From the NCBI GenBank assembly GCA_025617745.1, contig CM046859.1:24304006-24368005 (forward strand): a DNA stretch of 64,000 nt, in the 5' to 3' direction. The DNA is from Heliocidaris erythrogramma (taxonomy: Eukaryota; Echinodermata; Echinoidea; Camarodonta; Echinometridae). Each line of letters begins with the position of its first letter. The stretch's first letter is position 1. Made by a program: the position numbers and the translations under genes. This document shows positions 35,835-46,184 of this stretch, in pieces. The notes under the pieces are model-generated. The model saw only the letters and a list, made by a program, of their open reading frames with translations, was not told where the DNA came from and did not search any database.

Positions 35835-38110
35835 TGATTAGAAATTAGAAATATTTTTCCTCTTCTTCTTGAGGTACCATATCTATTGACTTTGGCGATC
35901 ATGTTGTTCTACAACCCTCTATTTCTAGCCTTCTCTATTAGCACACTCCCTCGTCTTTCACTCCTCTCCTTTCTAACCATTTCTGCAAACTGTCCATCCA
36001 GAGTGTTCTTCTCCTTCCCCTACTCCTCTTCCCCTCAATCTTTCCTGTCAGTGCAAGGTTCTCCAAGCCACCTTTACGTACAGTAAGTGTCCCATAAACT
36101 TCATCTGTCTACACATTAGCTCGCATATTAGTTTCCTTTTTACTCCAGCTCTTCTCAGGACTTCCTCATTACTCACTTTGTCCAAGGTATTCCCATCATT
36201 TTTCTAAAGAACCATATTTTACAACTTTCCAAGCACTTTTTAGAGTCTGTGGTTAATGACCAGGTTTCACTGCCATAAGTTAGCACTGGATAGATGGAAC
36301 AGTTCAGTTCCGGTGTCCTGGTCCTCATACTTAGTGTACGATTTCTCAATATGTTATCTAGTTTTGAGGAAATGCTGATTTAGCAAGGGCTATCCTTCTT
36401 TTGAGCTCCTTCTCGCATCTGGCATCTTCAGTAATCATGCTACAAAGGTAGTTGAAGGAAGAGACTTGTTTAATTATCTGTTCTTTCAAATTCAAGTTGC
36501 ATCTTGGACTGCTCTTCTTTGATAGGACTAAATATTCTGTTTTTTATAGTTTATATCTAGCCCCATTCTCTCACTTTCCATTACTACTACATCCAGGAGC
36601 CTCTGAAGATCCTCGTTTGACTCTGCTAGTAACACGGTGTCATCTGCATATCTGATGTTTGTGATCGAAAGTCCACCCACTCGTATTCCATTTTCATTCT
36701 CCAGTTCTCTGCGAATGATTTCATTATTGAGATTAAACAAGTCTGGTGACATATCGCATCCCTGTCTAACTCCTCTTTTGCTGTCAGTATATTCACTACA
36801 CTCGCCTTCTATCCTTATGCATGCAGATTGGTTTCAGTGAAGGCTTTGCAGCAATCTAAGATCTTTACTATATATGCTAAGCTTAACCAACTCTTCAAAT
36901 AACTACTGGTGTCTCACTTTATCGAAAGCCTTTGAATAGTCCATAAAACACATGTACACATCTTTCTGCATTTCTATAGCTCTCTCCATTATATTTCTCA
37001 GCACGAATATTGCATTCCTAGTGCCAGCATCTTCTACAAAGTCAAACTGTTCCCTTCCGATCTCTGAATGTCTGGTTTATTCAGCTGTTCAAAGTCTAGT
37101 TTCTTCTTAGAAGCCCTTGGGTATGTCTTTGATTGTTTCACTGCTCTTTTGTATCTATTGTTTACGGCAATGTAGTCTATCTGGTTCCTTGCGACATCAT
37201 AGATGAGCCCATCTATCCTCACGCTCATTCCTTTCTCCAATTCCATGCGGACCTACTGCTTTAGTTTACCCTCTGTACCACGGCCGACCTTAGCGTTCAG
37301 GTCTCCCATGACAATGGTAATTTCTTTAGATTTACATTAAGCTTTAGCATCATCCAATGTCTCATAGAAGGCATCAACATCTTCTTCTATACCATCTGCA
37401 GTTGGTGCATTCTGACTGGAATGTGGAGTTATTCCAACTCACATGGTTGTACCGCAAACCTTTTTTCTGAATTATAATAGAGATGTTGAAAAGGTTGCCC
37501 CTGCAGCTTCACCAAAAGCACTCTTTCACTTACATTCCAGTGTCCCAACACACTCTTGGAGATATCTGGATCCAGTATTAGTCCAACACCTCTTTCATGC
37601 TTTTCACCTCCTGCATATATCATTTTATATCCATCTATCATAAACTCACCATTTTCTGTCCATCTTGTTTCACTTACTCCTAATATGTTGACATTTAGTC
37701 TCATTTAGTCTCATCATCTCTTGCTTGACATTTTCTAGCTTGTCGCTTTGATGCAGTGTTCTCACATTTCATGTTCCAACTGTGATGGTAATCCTGTAGC
37801 GAACAGTAGCCGGCTGATGGTCGGGGCCCACCTGTCGCCCATGGGACACCCTACCGGTGCTTGAGGTGCTTGTCCCAGAAGATAGATAAGCCCCTTTCAT
37901 GCCTTTGTCTTTGGCTGTAGAGTTGTTTTTCATCATAATTGTTCTTGGAAAAGAATAGTGGTTTTCCGTTGCCTTCTTCACCGCAGTATGTCTGTCATGT
38001 CTGGGTAGCCTGCGCGCCTGACGTTTACCAGAGGTTTGTCGTTGTCCTTTAACTGTAGGATCCTCCACCAAAACACTCCAACTGCATCGCTGCTGCCCAA
38101 TGCAGGGCAA
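35835..38110 (-). pseudogene. RTE-clade LINE, degenerate ORF2
   Basis: Read on the minus strand, 37769-38110 is a basic leader (RRLPRHDRHTAVKKATE). 37040-37740 is an APE endonuclease with NILGVSETRWTENGEF and AGGEKHERGVGLILDP, ending in a VKQSKTYPRASKKKL block. 36528-36752 is RT with IRYADDTVLLAES (YADD box), and 35880-36060 is the tail KIEGKRSRGRRRTLWMDSL then IAKVNRYGTSRRRG. The order matches RTE elements (the group containing the CFDP2-like endonuclease). Many stops and shifts. The 3' end is near 35835 and the 5' UTR is probably in 38110-38700. Confidence 0.85.
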
Positions 38111-38149
38111 GCTAGGCCTATTTAAAGGCGGCCTACACTCCCCTTTTCA

Positions 38150-38868
38150 TTACAACGTCCTTGGGGATATACCAGCTTTTATTGGTCCTACTAGTGCCAC
38201 CCATCAGTACCCCAGCCCCCTGATGTTGCAATGGTCCTCTTTTAGTCGCCTCTTACGACACGCAGAAGATACGTGGGGGGTATTCTTACTGCCCCACCCC
38301 CAGGCACCTGTTAAAACTGCTTATTACCTGATCAGCGAAAGAAATAATAATCAAAATGATAATAAAAACAACAAAAACAAACTAACAAAAAAAAGAAAAA
38401 CATTTATGTTGATTGAAATTTTTAATTTGGATTCAGATTTACACTTCCTGCACATTCTTTTCAGGAATAATGATATGCCAGCTTTTATTGGGGATATGCC
38501 AGCTTTTACTGGGGATGTGCCAGCTTTTATTCGTCCTACTAGTGCCACCCAGCCCCCTGATGTGCTGGGGATATGCCAGCTTTTATTGGTCCTACTAGTG
38601 CCACCCAGCAGTACCCCAGCCCCCTGATGTTGCAATGGTCCCCTTTTAGTCGCCTCTTACGACATGCAGAGGATACGTGGGGGGTATTCTTACTGCCCCA
38701 CCCCCAGGCAGCTGTTAAAACTTCATATTACCTGATCAGTGAAAGAAATGATAATCAAAATGATAAAAAAAAACAAAAAAAAAAACCCATTTATGTTGAT
38801 TGAACTTTTAAATTGGATTCAGATTTACACTTCCTGCACATTCTTTTCAGAAAATAATGATTCTTGGA
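38150..38868 (-). repeat. Tandem duplication spanning the 3' end of the Ig gene
   Basis: About 38160-38470 and 38565-38868 are near-identical, offset about 400 bp. Shared blocks include TAGTCGCCTCTTACGACA, CTGATCAG and CTTCCTGCACATTCTTTTCA. The last block encodes the final nine codons and stop of the Ig protein, so the outer copy carries a second, orphan Ig C-terminus at about 38430-38470. CCAATAAAAGCTGGCA (minus) is repeated several times and supplies AATAAA signals. GTCGTAAGAGGCGACTAAAA is typical of LINE 5' leader sequence. Confidence 0.75.
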
Positions 38869-39820
38869 CTCCCTTTTTTATAATGTTTTCTGACTTTATA
38901 GCAGTCCTCTTAAAATAATACACTATACCACCAACTGAACTTACAAAAGCCAGAATTAAAAAACAAACAAACACAGTTAGCCCATACACAACTTTATTGG
39001 AATTGATCTGTTGGGAAGAAGTTACTTGTGTCTTTGCACCTGTGGAAGTGGATTCAAATCCAGTGTCTTCAGTAGGGTGCTGGGAAAATGTTGGATATTT
39101 TATAGGTAAGGTGGGTAAGGGAGTAGGGCAAGGGTCAGTGACATTCATGACTTGCTTATTCTGGATAGTATCCCATACTGAATCCTTACACTCACACCTG
39201 TCTTTAGTTTGATCCCAGGTACTTGAACAGCAATACACATAGTCTCCCAATTTAGCCAACACACTCTGACTTACAGTTTCACCATTCTCTTCAGGAGGAG
39301 ACAATGAGGGCATCTTAATGCCATTTTGATAGCATGCAATTTGCCCGTTCACATTCCCAAGGGCAGCTGTACAATGTACTCTGACCCAGTCGTCATCAAT
39401 GCCATCCTCAACTAATTCACAGGATGCCTTACCAGGAGGATATTCAACACGCAAAGAAATTCTATGGTCCTCAAATAGTGTAGGACCATTATTGTAGGCA
39501 GTAAGGATATATCCACCTTGGTCAGCTCTTGAGACAGGATCAATTGTAAGGTGTAGCAAACACATCTTACCATTAGTCTCATTTCTGAGCTTTAGATTTG
39601 AGGATAAGGAGGGAGGGTTTGGAATTGCTGAACTGTAAAATGGGGCAGCAAAGCCATGCTGTAGTGTGACTTTTGTGCTATTACACAAATAAGTGAAGTT
39701 AAGGAATGCCACATCCCCCTCTACAACATTTAATGTTTTAAATTTACCTTCAGTTAAAGTAGTTAACACAAGTATGACAAAAATTGTACACTTCATTAGA
39801 ATCTTCTCCATCTTATACAT
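38825..39820 (-). CDS. Single-exon Ig-like type I transmembrane protein
   Basis: An intact 331-codon frame, the only long host-like gene here. Residues 1-25 form a signal peptide (MKCTIFVILVLTTLTEG). Residues about 26-125 form a V-like Ig domain with CNST and the D-x-G-x-Y motif (ADQGGYIL), where the usual second Cys position is Ile. Residues about 130-215 form a second, Cys-rich Ig-like domain (GQIACYQNG, YVYCCSST). Then come a Pro/Ser/Thr stalk, a hydrophobic membrane span at about 277-303 and a 28-residue basic tail without ITAM or ITIM. Sequons NFT, NST, NET and NVT are present. A second in-frame Met at codon 4 could be the start. A cell-surface receptor or adhesion role is inferred. AATAAA signals lie downstream in the duplicated 3' region. 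Confidence 0.75.
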   Translation of the reverse strand: MYKMEKILMKCTIFVILVLTTLTEGKFKTLNVVEGDVAFLNFTYLCNSTKVTLQHGFAAPFYSSAIPNPPSLSSNLKLRNETNGKMCLLHLTIDPVSRADQGGYILTAYNNGPTLFEDHRISLRVEYPPGKASCELVEDGIDDDWVRVHCTAALGNVNGQIACYQNGIKMPSLSPPEENGETVSQSVLAKLGDYVYCCSSTWDQTKDRCECKDSVWDTIQNKQVMNVTDPCPTPLPTLPIKYPTFSQHPTEDTGFESTSTGAKTQVTSSQQINSNKVVYGLTVFVCFLILAFVSSVGGIVYYFKRTAIKSENIIKKGVQESLFSEKNVQEV

Positions 39821-39943
39821 TGTTCACAAATATACTAAATGTATAATGTAAATGTACAGTAAATTCTTGACAGTTACAGAAGACACAAATTAAGCAAAAA
39901 CGATGAAAACATACAATGTTGGAAAGTATCCAATCTAATGTAA

Positions 39944-40339
39944 ATGTTGTATATAGAGACGACTAATAACACAGTCAACACGAGTAACTCCAAAGAGAAC
40001 CCTCAAAGTAAACGGAACAAATTAGATTCCAACTTAAATTTACAGAGTCCTGGACATGAAACAAACCCTCACTCCCATATCCCACCCGCGGCTCGAGTAC
40101 ACAAGAGAAAAGGCGGGAAAGAGACGGGGAGTCTGAGCAGGGTTCTTCAAATAATAATCAAACTGGCTTTCCCAATAATGTGACATCATTAGATTTGATT
40201 ATGTTCATTCTGGTTGCGATACGTAAGTTACTTCTTTCTGAGAACGATGATCAATTTGTGGAAGCTGCTGTCAAAGCTGGTAAAGATTTTTTAAAGGCAG
40301 ACATTACCATGGAAATGGTAAAAAGCCGCCTTAAATGAC
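39944..40339 (+). pseudogene. LINE-E ORF1, C-terminal part
   Basis: The frame ending at 40336-40339 reads RRERDGESEQGSSNNN, then TSLDLIMFILVAIRKLLLSE, then DFLKADITMEMVKSRLK and stop. It lies directly before a LINE endonuclease, and its stop overlaps the ORF2 start by four bases (ATGA). That layout is usual for CR1/Jockey-type LINEs and for coupled termination-reinitiation. The upstream boundary is unclear. Confidence 0.6.
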
Positions 40340-40758
40340 ACAGCCCGTTTCAGATATAACTATAATACAATGGAATGCACAAGGTATGATTTCACATGGT
40401 GCGGACTTTTTAACGTCAGTATATTTGATAAGAATTTATTGGGTTCTAACCCAGATATTATATGTGCATTCAGGAAACATGGTTTAATGATTATAATGTG
40501 TCTTTTATTCCGAATTACATTTGTGTCTGTAGAAATAGACCGGATGGTAGAAGAGGTGGTCTAGTTATATATTTAAAAAAGGATATTACTTTCCAGGTTA
40601 TGAACGTTAAAGGGAATATCGAATACCAAAGAGTTGATATTTTTTCAAAGAAAGGGATTATTTCAATTTTTAATTATTATAATCCATGTAAAAAGATTGA
40701 AGTGGAAGAATTAAATGAGATGGTTAGAAATGTGCCAGGGAGGATCATACTCTCTTAA
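40336..40758 (+). pseudogene. LINE-E ORF2, endonuclease N-terminus
   Basis: It starts at the ATG overlapping the ORF1 stop and reads ITIIQWNAQG. After a shift it reads NPDIICIQETWF (catalytic-type E-T-W) and RPDGRRGGLVIYLKKDI, then stops matching at about 40758. It lacks the rest of the endonuclease and all of RT. A truncated CR1/Jockey-group copy. Confidence 0.75.
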
Positions 40759-40977
40759 TTCGTAAGATTGAAAATGTCGATCTATCAAGCGATTGAAAAA
40801 AATTTCAATCTAATAGATTGAAGATAGATTGAAAAAACACATGGAATCGCTGCCTAGCGACAATTAAATTCTCGATCTGTAATTGATTGAAAAAAGTTTC
40901 AATCTATTGAAAACGTTAACCAATCAAACTGCAGAACATTATCACGTGACTTGAAATCCCTCCTCCGGCCGACAGAC

Positions 40978-41056
40978 ATGGCGATGACAGCTAATCTGAA
41001 AGCCGTGTTAGAGCGGGAATTCCCGACTGGTAACGATATCCTTTAGCTGTTTGAAG
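40978..41056 (+). other. Possible host first exon with good donor
   Basis: After a CACGTG-containing upstream region, ATGGCGATGACAGC opens a 22-codon frame that stops at TAG (41044-41046). Ten bases later comes a donor of strong consensus (TTGAAG then GTGAGT at 41057). It could be a 5' UTR exon with an upstream ORF, or a first coding exon broken by the stop. Transposon E1 starts 27 bp into the putative intron. Weak evidence. Confidence 0.25.
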
Positions 41057-42659
41057 GTGAGTATTTTCTACATATGTGGTAAACAGTGGTGTAGTGGAGC
41101 GTATACGCTTGTATACGCCGTATACGTAAAAAAGAAATTGGACTTTTTCGGGTATACGCGCGTATACTTAAAAGAAATTATCAGGTTTTAAAATTAAAAA
41201 ATAAATAAATATAGGAAAAAAAGAAGAATTGTATGAAATTTATGAAAAATCGTCGAAATTCATACTCTGAGTTGTGTTCCACAGAATTAATTTGTGTTGG
41301 CGATCCATATACTCGACAAACTTTTGACAAATCAAACGTACGTATTGCAGTATGATTGCGTATTATTTTTTACGTACATCCGATCCATATCCGGCCGGGC
41401 CCGCGGCGCGCGTGTGATGTGCATGTGGCGGACGCGACGGCGTGTGCCCAGCCCGAAGCCACTGGCCGGCGCGGCTAGGTAGCAAGTGCGAGGCTAGCTG
41501 CTAGGCTAGGCGCGAGCTGGCTATATTATGCTAGTCCTATAGCCGCCAGGCCATCATCATGGCTCATGCGCCGTACAAAATATACAATGTTCAACTTCAA
41601 GGCCAAAGGAGGCGGAGCTGATTTCGTGCAGTGGCCAGGTCCCAGGACCAACTAAGGAATTTCAGCCTTTGAAGTTTGAGGAAAATTGTGGGTGCAACAT
41701 CCCTATGCATAGGCCCTATATTTTTGTTGCATAAGCACTTAGAATTGCAGAACTTTTTGAGGGATTTATTTCAAAGAACAATTCTAAACAAATATATTGT
41801 GTTCATATGTTGTTTCTCTGCAGTTTTCCTCAGTAAAATATCCAAATACTTTTGGATGTGCGTGTATAATCAGGGTAATGTGAACGTTGCATTGTATGAA
41901 CTTCAAATCTATACTCATCTTTGCACTTCTAAAACGAATTCAGGTCTCAAAAAGCACAACTCAGTTGTAGTTAATTATTGTTAAACAGTTCATTGTGTTC
42001 AATTACCAAAACTGCACTGTTTGCACATCAAAAAAAAAGTTTAAAAAAAAATGTTATTAACATTGGGTATGTTTCTTCATGAATATTTTGCTCAAGCTCC
42101 CAACAAAATGTATGAAATGAGTAAAGATGTTGTGCACTTGTACATTGCCTCTTTAACAAACAAGACGTTTGGAAGTGACAATGTGTTTTATAAAAATCTG
42201 TAGTAACAATTAAATAATTACCTCATACACTTTATGATAGCACAACCTTTACAGGTGATGAGAATTTGCAGAAACTAGAACTAGAAAATCATTATTATGA
42301 CAACGGTTTGATAATATTTGGATTAGTTTGTGCATTTTAGACATATGGTTGATGCAATGATTGGTCTGAAAATACGACTCACTAACCCTCACTAATGCTT
42401 GATGCCTTTTGCAAAAACTAAGATTTAATTATATTTTGATGTGATATTTATTGTGAAAAAGATGCCTTTGAAATCGTGTTTATAATCAGGGCACTGTGAA
42501 TGTTACACTGTCTAAACTACAAACTTACTACTTGCATTCACTTCTACAACTAATGCATAACTAATAACAACCACTGGCGTAGACAGGGGGGCACAAGGGG
42601 GCCATGCCCCCCCCCCCCCTATTCAGCCACTAAAAAAAAAAAAGCGAGAGCGAAAAAGC

Positions 42660-43430
42660 GGGAGAAGTGAGAGAGTTTTCGCGCTTCGCGCGGGAAGGGG
42701 GAAATAACTCTCCTCTCCTGCACAAACCCCTGTCACATACAGTGCAGTATTGCGTCCTAATAACTGAAAAGCAGTCATGGCGTCGAACTATAACTTTCCG
42801 CCTAAACAAATTGTTTGCTATAATCCGTTTTCTTTCTCTTAAATTTGCTAAAACGTCAGAGCTTTCGCGCTTCGCGCGGGAAGGGGGAAACTCCCACTCC
42901 CTGCACCCATCCTTGTTACAGTGCAGTATTACGTCCAAAATAACTGAAAAGCAGCCAGGGCGTCGAACTAACATTTCACCTAAAAAGGTGCTAAAACGTT
43001 ACAGCTTTCGCGCTTCGCGCGGGAAGGAGGGAAACTCCTCCTTCCTGCACCCACCCCTATTACATACCGTGCAATATTGCTCCAAATAATTGAAAAAGCA
43101 GTGGGTTCGTCCAACTATAACTTTCCGCCTTTGTTTGCTACAAGCCGTTATCTTTCTCTCAAATTTGCTAAAATATCAGAGCTTTCGCGCTTCGTGCGGA
43201 AAGGGGGAACCCCCCCATCCCCCTCCCTGCGCCCATCCCTGTTGCAGTGCAGTATTACGCCCAAATAACTGAAAAGCAGTCCGGACCTCGAAATACCTTT
43301 TCCCCTAAAAAAAGGGGGTGCTACGAGCAGTTATCTTTCTCTCAAATTTGCTATAAAACGTCAGAGCTTTCGCGCTTCGCACGGAATGGGGGAATCTTCC
43401 CCCTCCCTGCACCCACCTCCTTGGGAGCAC
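42660..43430. repeat. Minisatellite in E1 with CGCTTCGCGCGGGAAG units
   Basis: Five diverged units of about 140-190 bp restart near 42679, 42863, 43009, 43184 and 43373. Each has TTCGCGCTTCGCGCGGGAAG followed by CTCCCTGCACCCA-type sequence and ATAACTGAAAAGCAG. The same units occur inverted in E2 at about 45560-46140 and 57520-57830. Confidence 0.8.
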
Positions 43431-44160
43431 GCACCAATTTCGCACTCTTCGCGTGCTCACAACCGCCCCCTAAAATGACATCCTGGCTGTGCGATTGGAT
43501 CCTTCACGTCTGGCCCCCCACCAGTGGGTGTCGATCCCTGGAGGGGGGGGGCGGTAGGGGTATATATCCCCCCAAAATATGGGGTGGGGTAATGGCCTGT
43601 TAATGCACTAAAAATCTAGTTTTTGAAGGTTTGAAATGCGAAAATTTTCGAAAGCTCGGTCGCTTTGCTCCCTCGCATAATTATTATCTTTCAGGATCTC
43701 GTAATTTCGCGCCCCCAGTAGGCCTATATTGTTCTTAAATAGCTTAAAGGGTTCAAAATTTGAAAAAAATAAAGATGTAATTGCTTTGCTCGATATATCA
43801 TGTATGTGTCATATGACTCCTGCTAAATATTGCGCCCCCGATGTAAGATAAATAAAGTGTATAAAACAGCATTTGCAAAGGTTCAACTTTTGAAAGAAAT
43901 CTGAACTTCAGGTACCCTTGCTGAATTTCTCGACTCTTTCTCAAGCCTTTCAGGGTTTTCGTTAGTTTTGCTCCCGATTGTAGAAGTGAGTGAATAGAAA
44001 ACCGCTTATCAATGCATAAAATTCGAGCTTCTCTACCGCTTAATTGCAAAATTTCCTGGGTAAAATGCACAAGAAATTGCGTTTTTTTAGGGTTAAAAAT
44101 TGAAAAATTTGCCGCTCGGTCGCTTTGCTCCCTCGCTGACGTAGATAGGTTTGGGCACTC

Positions 44161-44270
44161 GGGGGGGGGGGGGGGGGGGGGGTTGCATGTGAGCCAGTAT
44201 GTGAGTGTGTGTGTGTGTGTGTGTGTGTGACGATGTGTGTGGGTGTGAGGGTGAGTGTGTGTGTGTTTTC
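44161..44270. repeat. G homopolymer and (GT)n tract at the end of E1
   Basis: About 22 G followed by GT repeats. The mirror version in E2 at 44666-44786 is (CA)n plus about 24 C. Confidence 0.9.
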
Positions 44271-44410
44271 TTGTCAGGTCACGGGGGTTATTGTGTTTGT
44301 GAATCACCACCACAGCACGGTTCATTGCCTCGTCCTAACTTGGTGTTCTGAGGATTGAGCTATCAGTATAAGGGAGTATACCAAAAAAAATATTTACCAC
44401 TACAACACTG

Positions 44411-44521
44411 TCTGTAAATATACATTAGTCCTTTTAACTTTTGATGGAAGTAATACTTGCCAATTGGTCATAAAATAATGGCACAAATCTTGGTTAGGCC
44501 TACCTAGCCTAGGCGCTAGGC
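44411..44521. other. 111-bp unique spacer between E1 and E2
   Basis: This is not part of either element. Its last eight bases (CGCTAGGC) are the left target duplication of E2. Confidence 0.8.
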
Positions 44522-44665
44522 CAGTGTTGTAGTGGTAAATATTTTTTGGGGTATACTCCCTTATACTGATAGCTCAATCCTCAGAGTACCAAGTTACGAC
44601 GAGGCCATGTACCGTGCTGTGGTGGTGATTCACAAACACAATAACCCCACCCCGTGACCTGACAA

Positions 44666-44786
44666 GAAAACACACACACACACACACACACACTCACCCT
44701 CACACACACACACATCCTCACACACACACACACACACACACTCACATACACGCTCACATGCACCCCCCCCCCCCCCCCCCCCCCCC
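44666..44786. repeat. (CA)n tract and C homopolymer in E2
   Basis: The mirror image of 44161-44270, with CA repeats longer and interrupted twice and about 24 C at 44763-44786. Confidence 0.9.
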
Positions 44787-46184
44787 GAGTGCTCAAACCT
44801 ATCTACGTCAGCGAGGGAGCATAGCGACCGAGCGGCAAATTTTTCAATTTTTAACCCTAAAAAAACGCAATTTCTTGTGCATTTTACCCAGGAAATTTTG
44901 CAATTGAGCGGTAGAGAAGCTCGAATTTTATGCATTGATAAGCGGTTTTCTATTCACTCACTTCTACAATCGGGAGCAAAACTAACGAAAACCCTGAAAG
45001 GCTTGAGAAAGAGTCGAGGAATTCAGCAAGGCTACCTGAAGTTGAGATTTCTTTCAAAAGTTGAACCTTTGCAAATGCTGTTTTATACACTTTATTTATC
45101 TTACATGGGGGGCGCAATATTTAGCAGGAGTCATATGACACATACATGATATATCGAGCTAAGCAATTACATCTTTATTTTTTTCAAATTTTGAACCCTT
45201 TAAGCTATTTAAGAACAATATAGGCCTACTGGGGGCGCGAAATTACGAGATCCTGAAAGACAATAATTATGCGAGGGAGCAAAGCGACCGAGCTTTCCAA
45301 AATTTTCGCATTTCAAACCTTCAAAAACTAGATTTTTAGTGCATTAACAGGCCATTACCCCACCTAATATTTTTTGGGGGGGATATATCCCATACCCCTA
45401 TATACCGCCCCCCCCCCTCCCGCGATCGACACCCACTGGTGGGGGGCCAGACGTGAAGGATCCAACCGCACAGCCAGGATGTCATTTTAGGGGGCGGTTG
45501 TGAGCACGCGAAGAGTGCGAAATTGGTGCGTGCTCCCCAGGGGGTGGGTGCAGGGAGGGGGAAGATTCCCCCCTTCCGTGCGAAGCGCGAAAGCTCTGAC
45601 GTTTTATAGCAAATTTGAGAGAAAGATAACTGCTCGTAGCACCCCCCTTTTTTAAGGGAAAAGGTATTTCGAGGTCAGGACTGCTTTACAGTTATTTGGA
45701 CGCAATACAGCATTGTATGTAACAGGGGTGGGTTCAGGAAGGGGGTAATTTCCCCTTCCCGCTCGGAGCGCGAAAGCTCTGACGTTTTATAGCAAATTTG
45801 AGAGAAAGATAACGGCTCGTAGCACCTTTTTTAGGCGGAAAGTTATTTCGACGTCCGGACTGCTTTTCAGTTATTTGGGCGTAATACTGTACTGCAACAG
45901 GGATGGGCGCAGGGAGGGGGGGGGGGGGTCCCCCTTCCCGCGCGAAGCGGGAAAGCTCTGATATTTTAGCAAATTTGAGAGAAAGATAACGGCTTGTAGC
46001 AAACAAAGGCAGAAATTTATAGTTCGACGAACCGACTGCTTTTCAATTATTTGGAGCAATATTGCATGGTATGTAATAGGGGTGGGTGCAGGAAGGAGGA
46101 GTTTCCCTCCTTCCCGCGCGAAGCGCGAAAGCTCTAAAGTTTTAGCAACTTTTTAGGCAGAACGGGGTCGTCCCTGATAGCAGA

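Larger units (their letters stand above)
41084..44410 (+). mobile_element. E1: non-autonomous hAT-type element, left copy
   Basis: The left end CAGTGGTGTAGTGGAGCG and right end CCACTACAACACTG are inverted repeats, and both are followed inward by GTATAC-containing sequence. Length 3.3 kb. Flanks GTGGTAAA and TCTGTAAA agree in the last five of eight bases, a possible decayed 8-bp duplication. It has an AT-rich part with no gene (41200-42560), a GC-rich patch near 41390-41500, an internal CACTGGCGTAGACAGGGG motif at 42572, a minisatellite, and a GT microsatellite near its right end. No transposase. Confidence 0.8.

Noticed and set aside
43798..45149. Frames of 90-175 codons in E1 and E2
   Set aside because: They run through microsatellites and homopolymers and appear twice only because E1 and E2 are copies. 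No transposase motifs.
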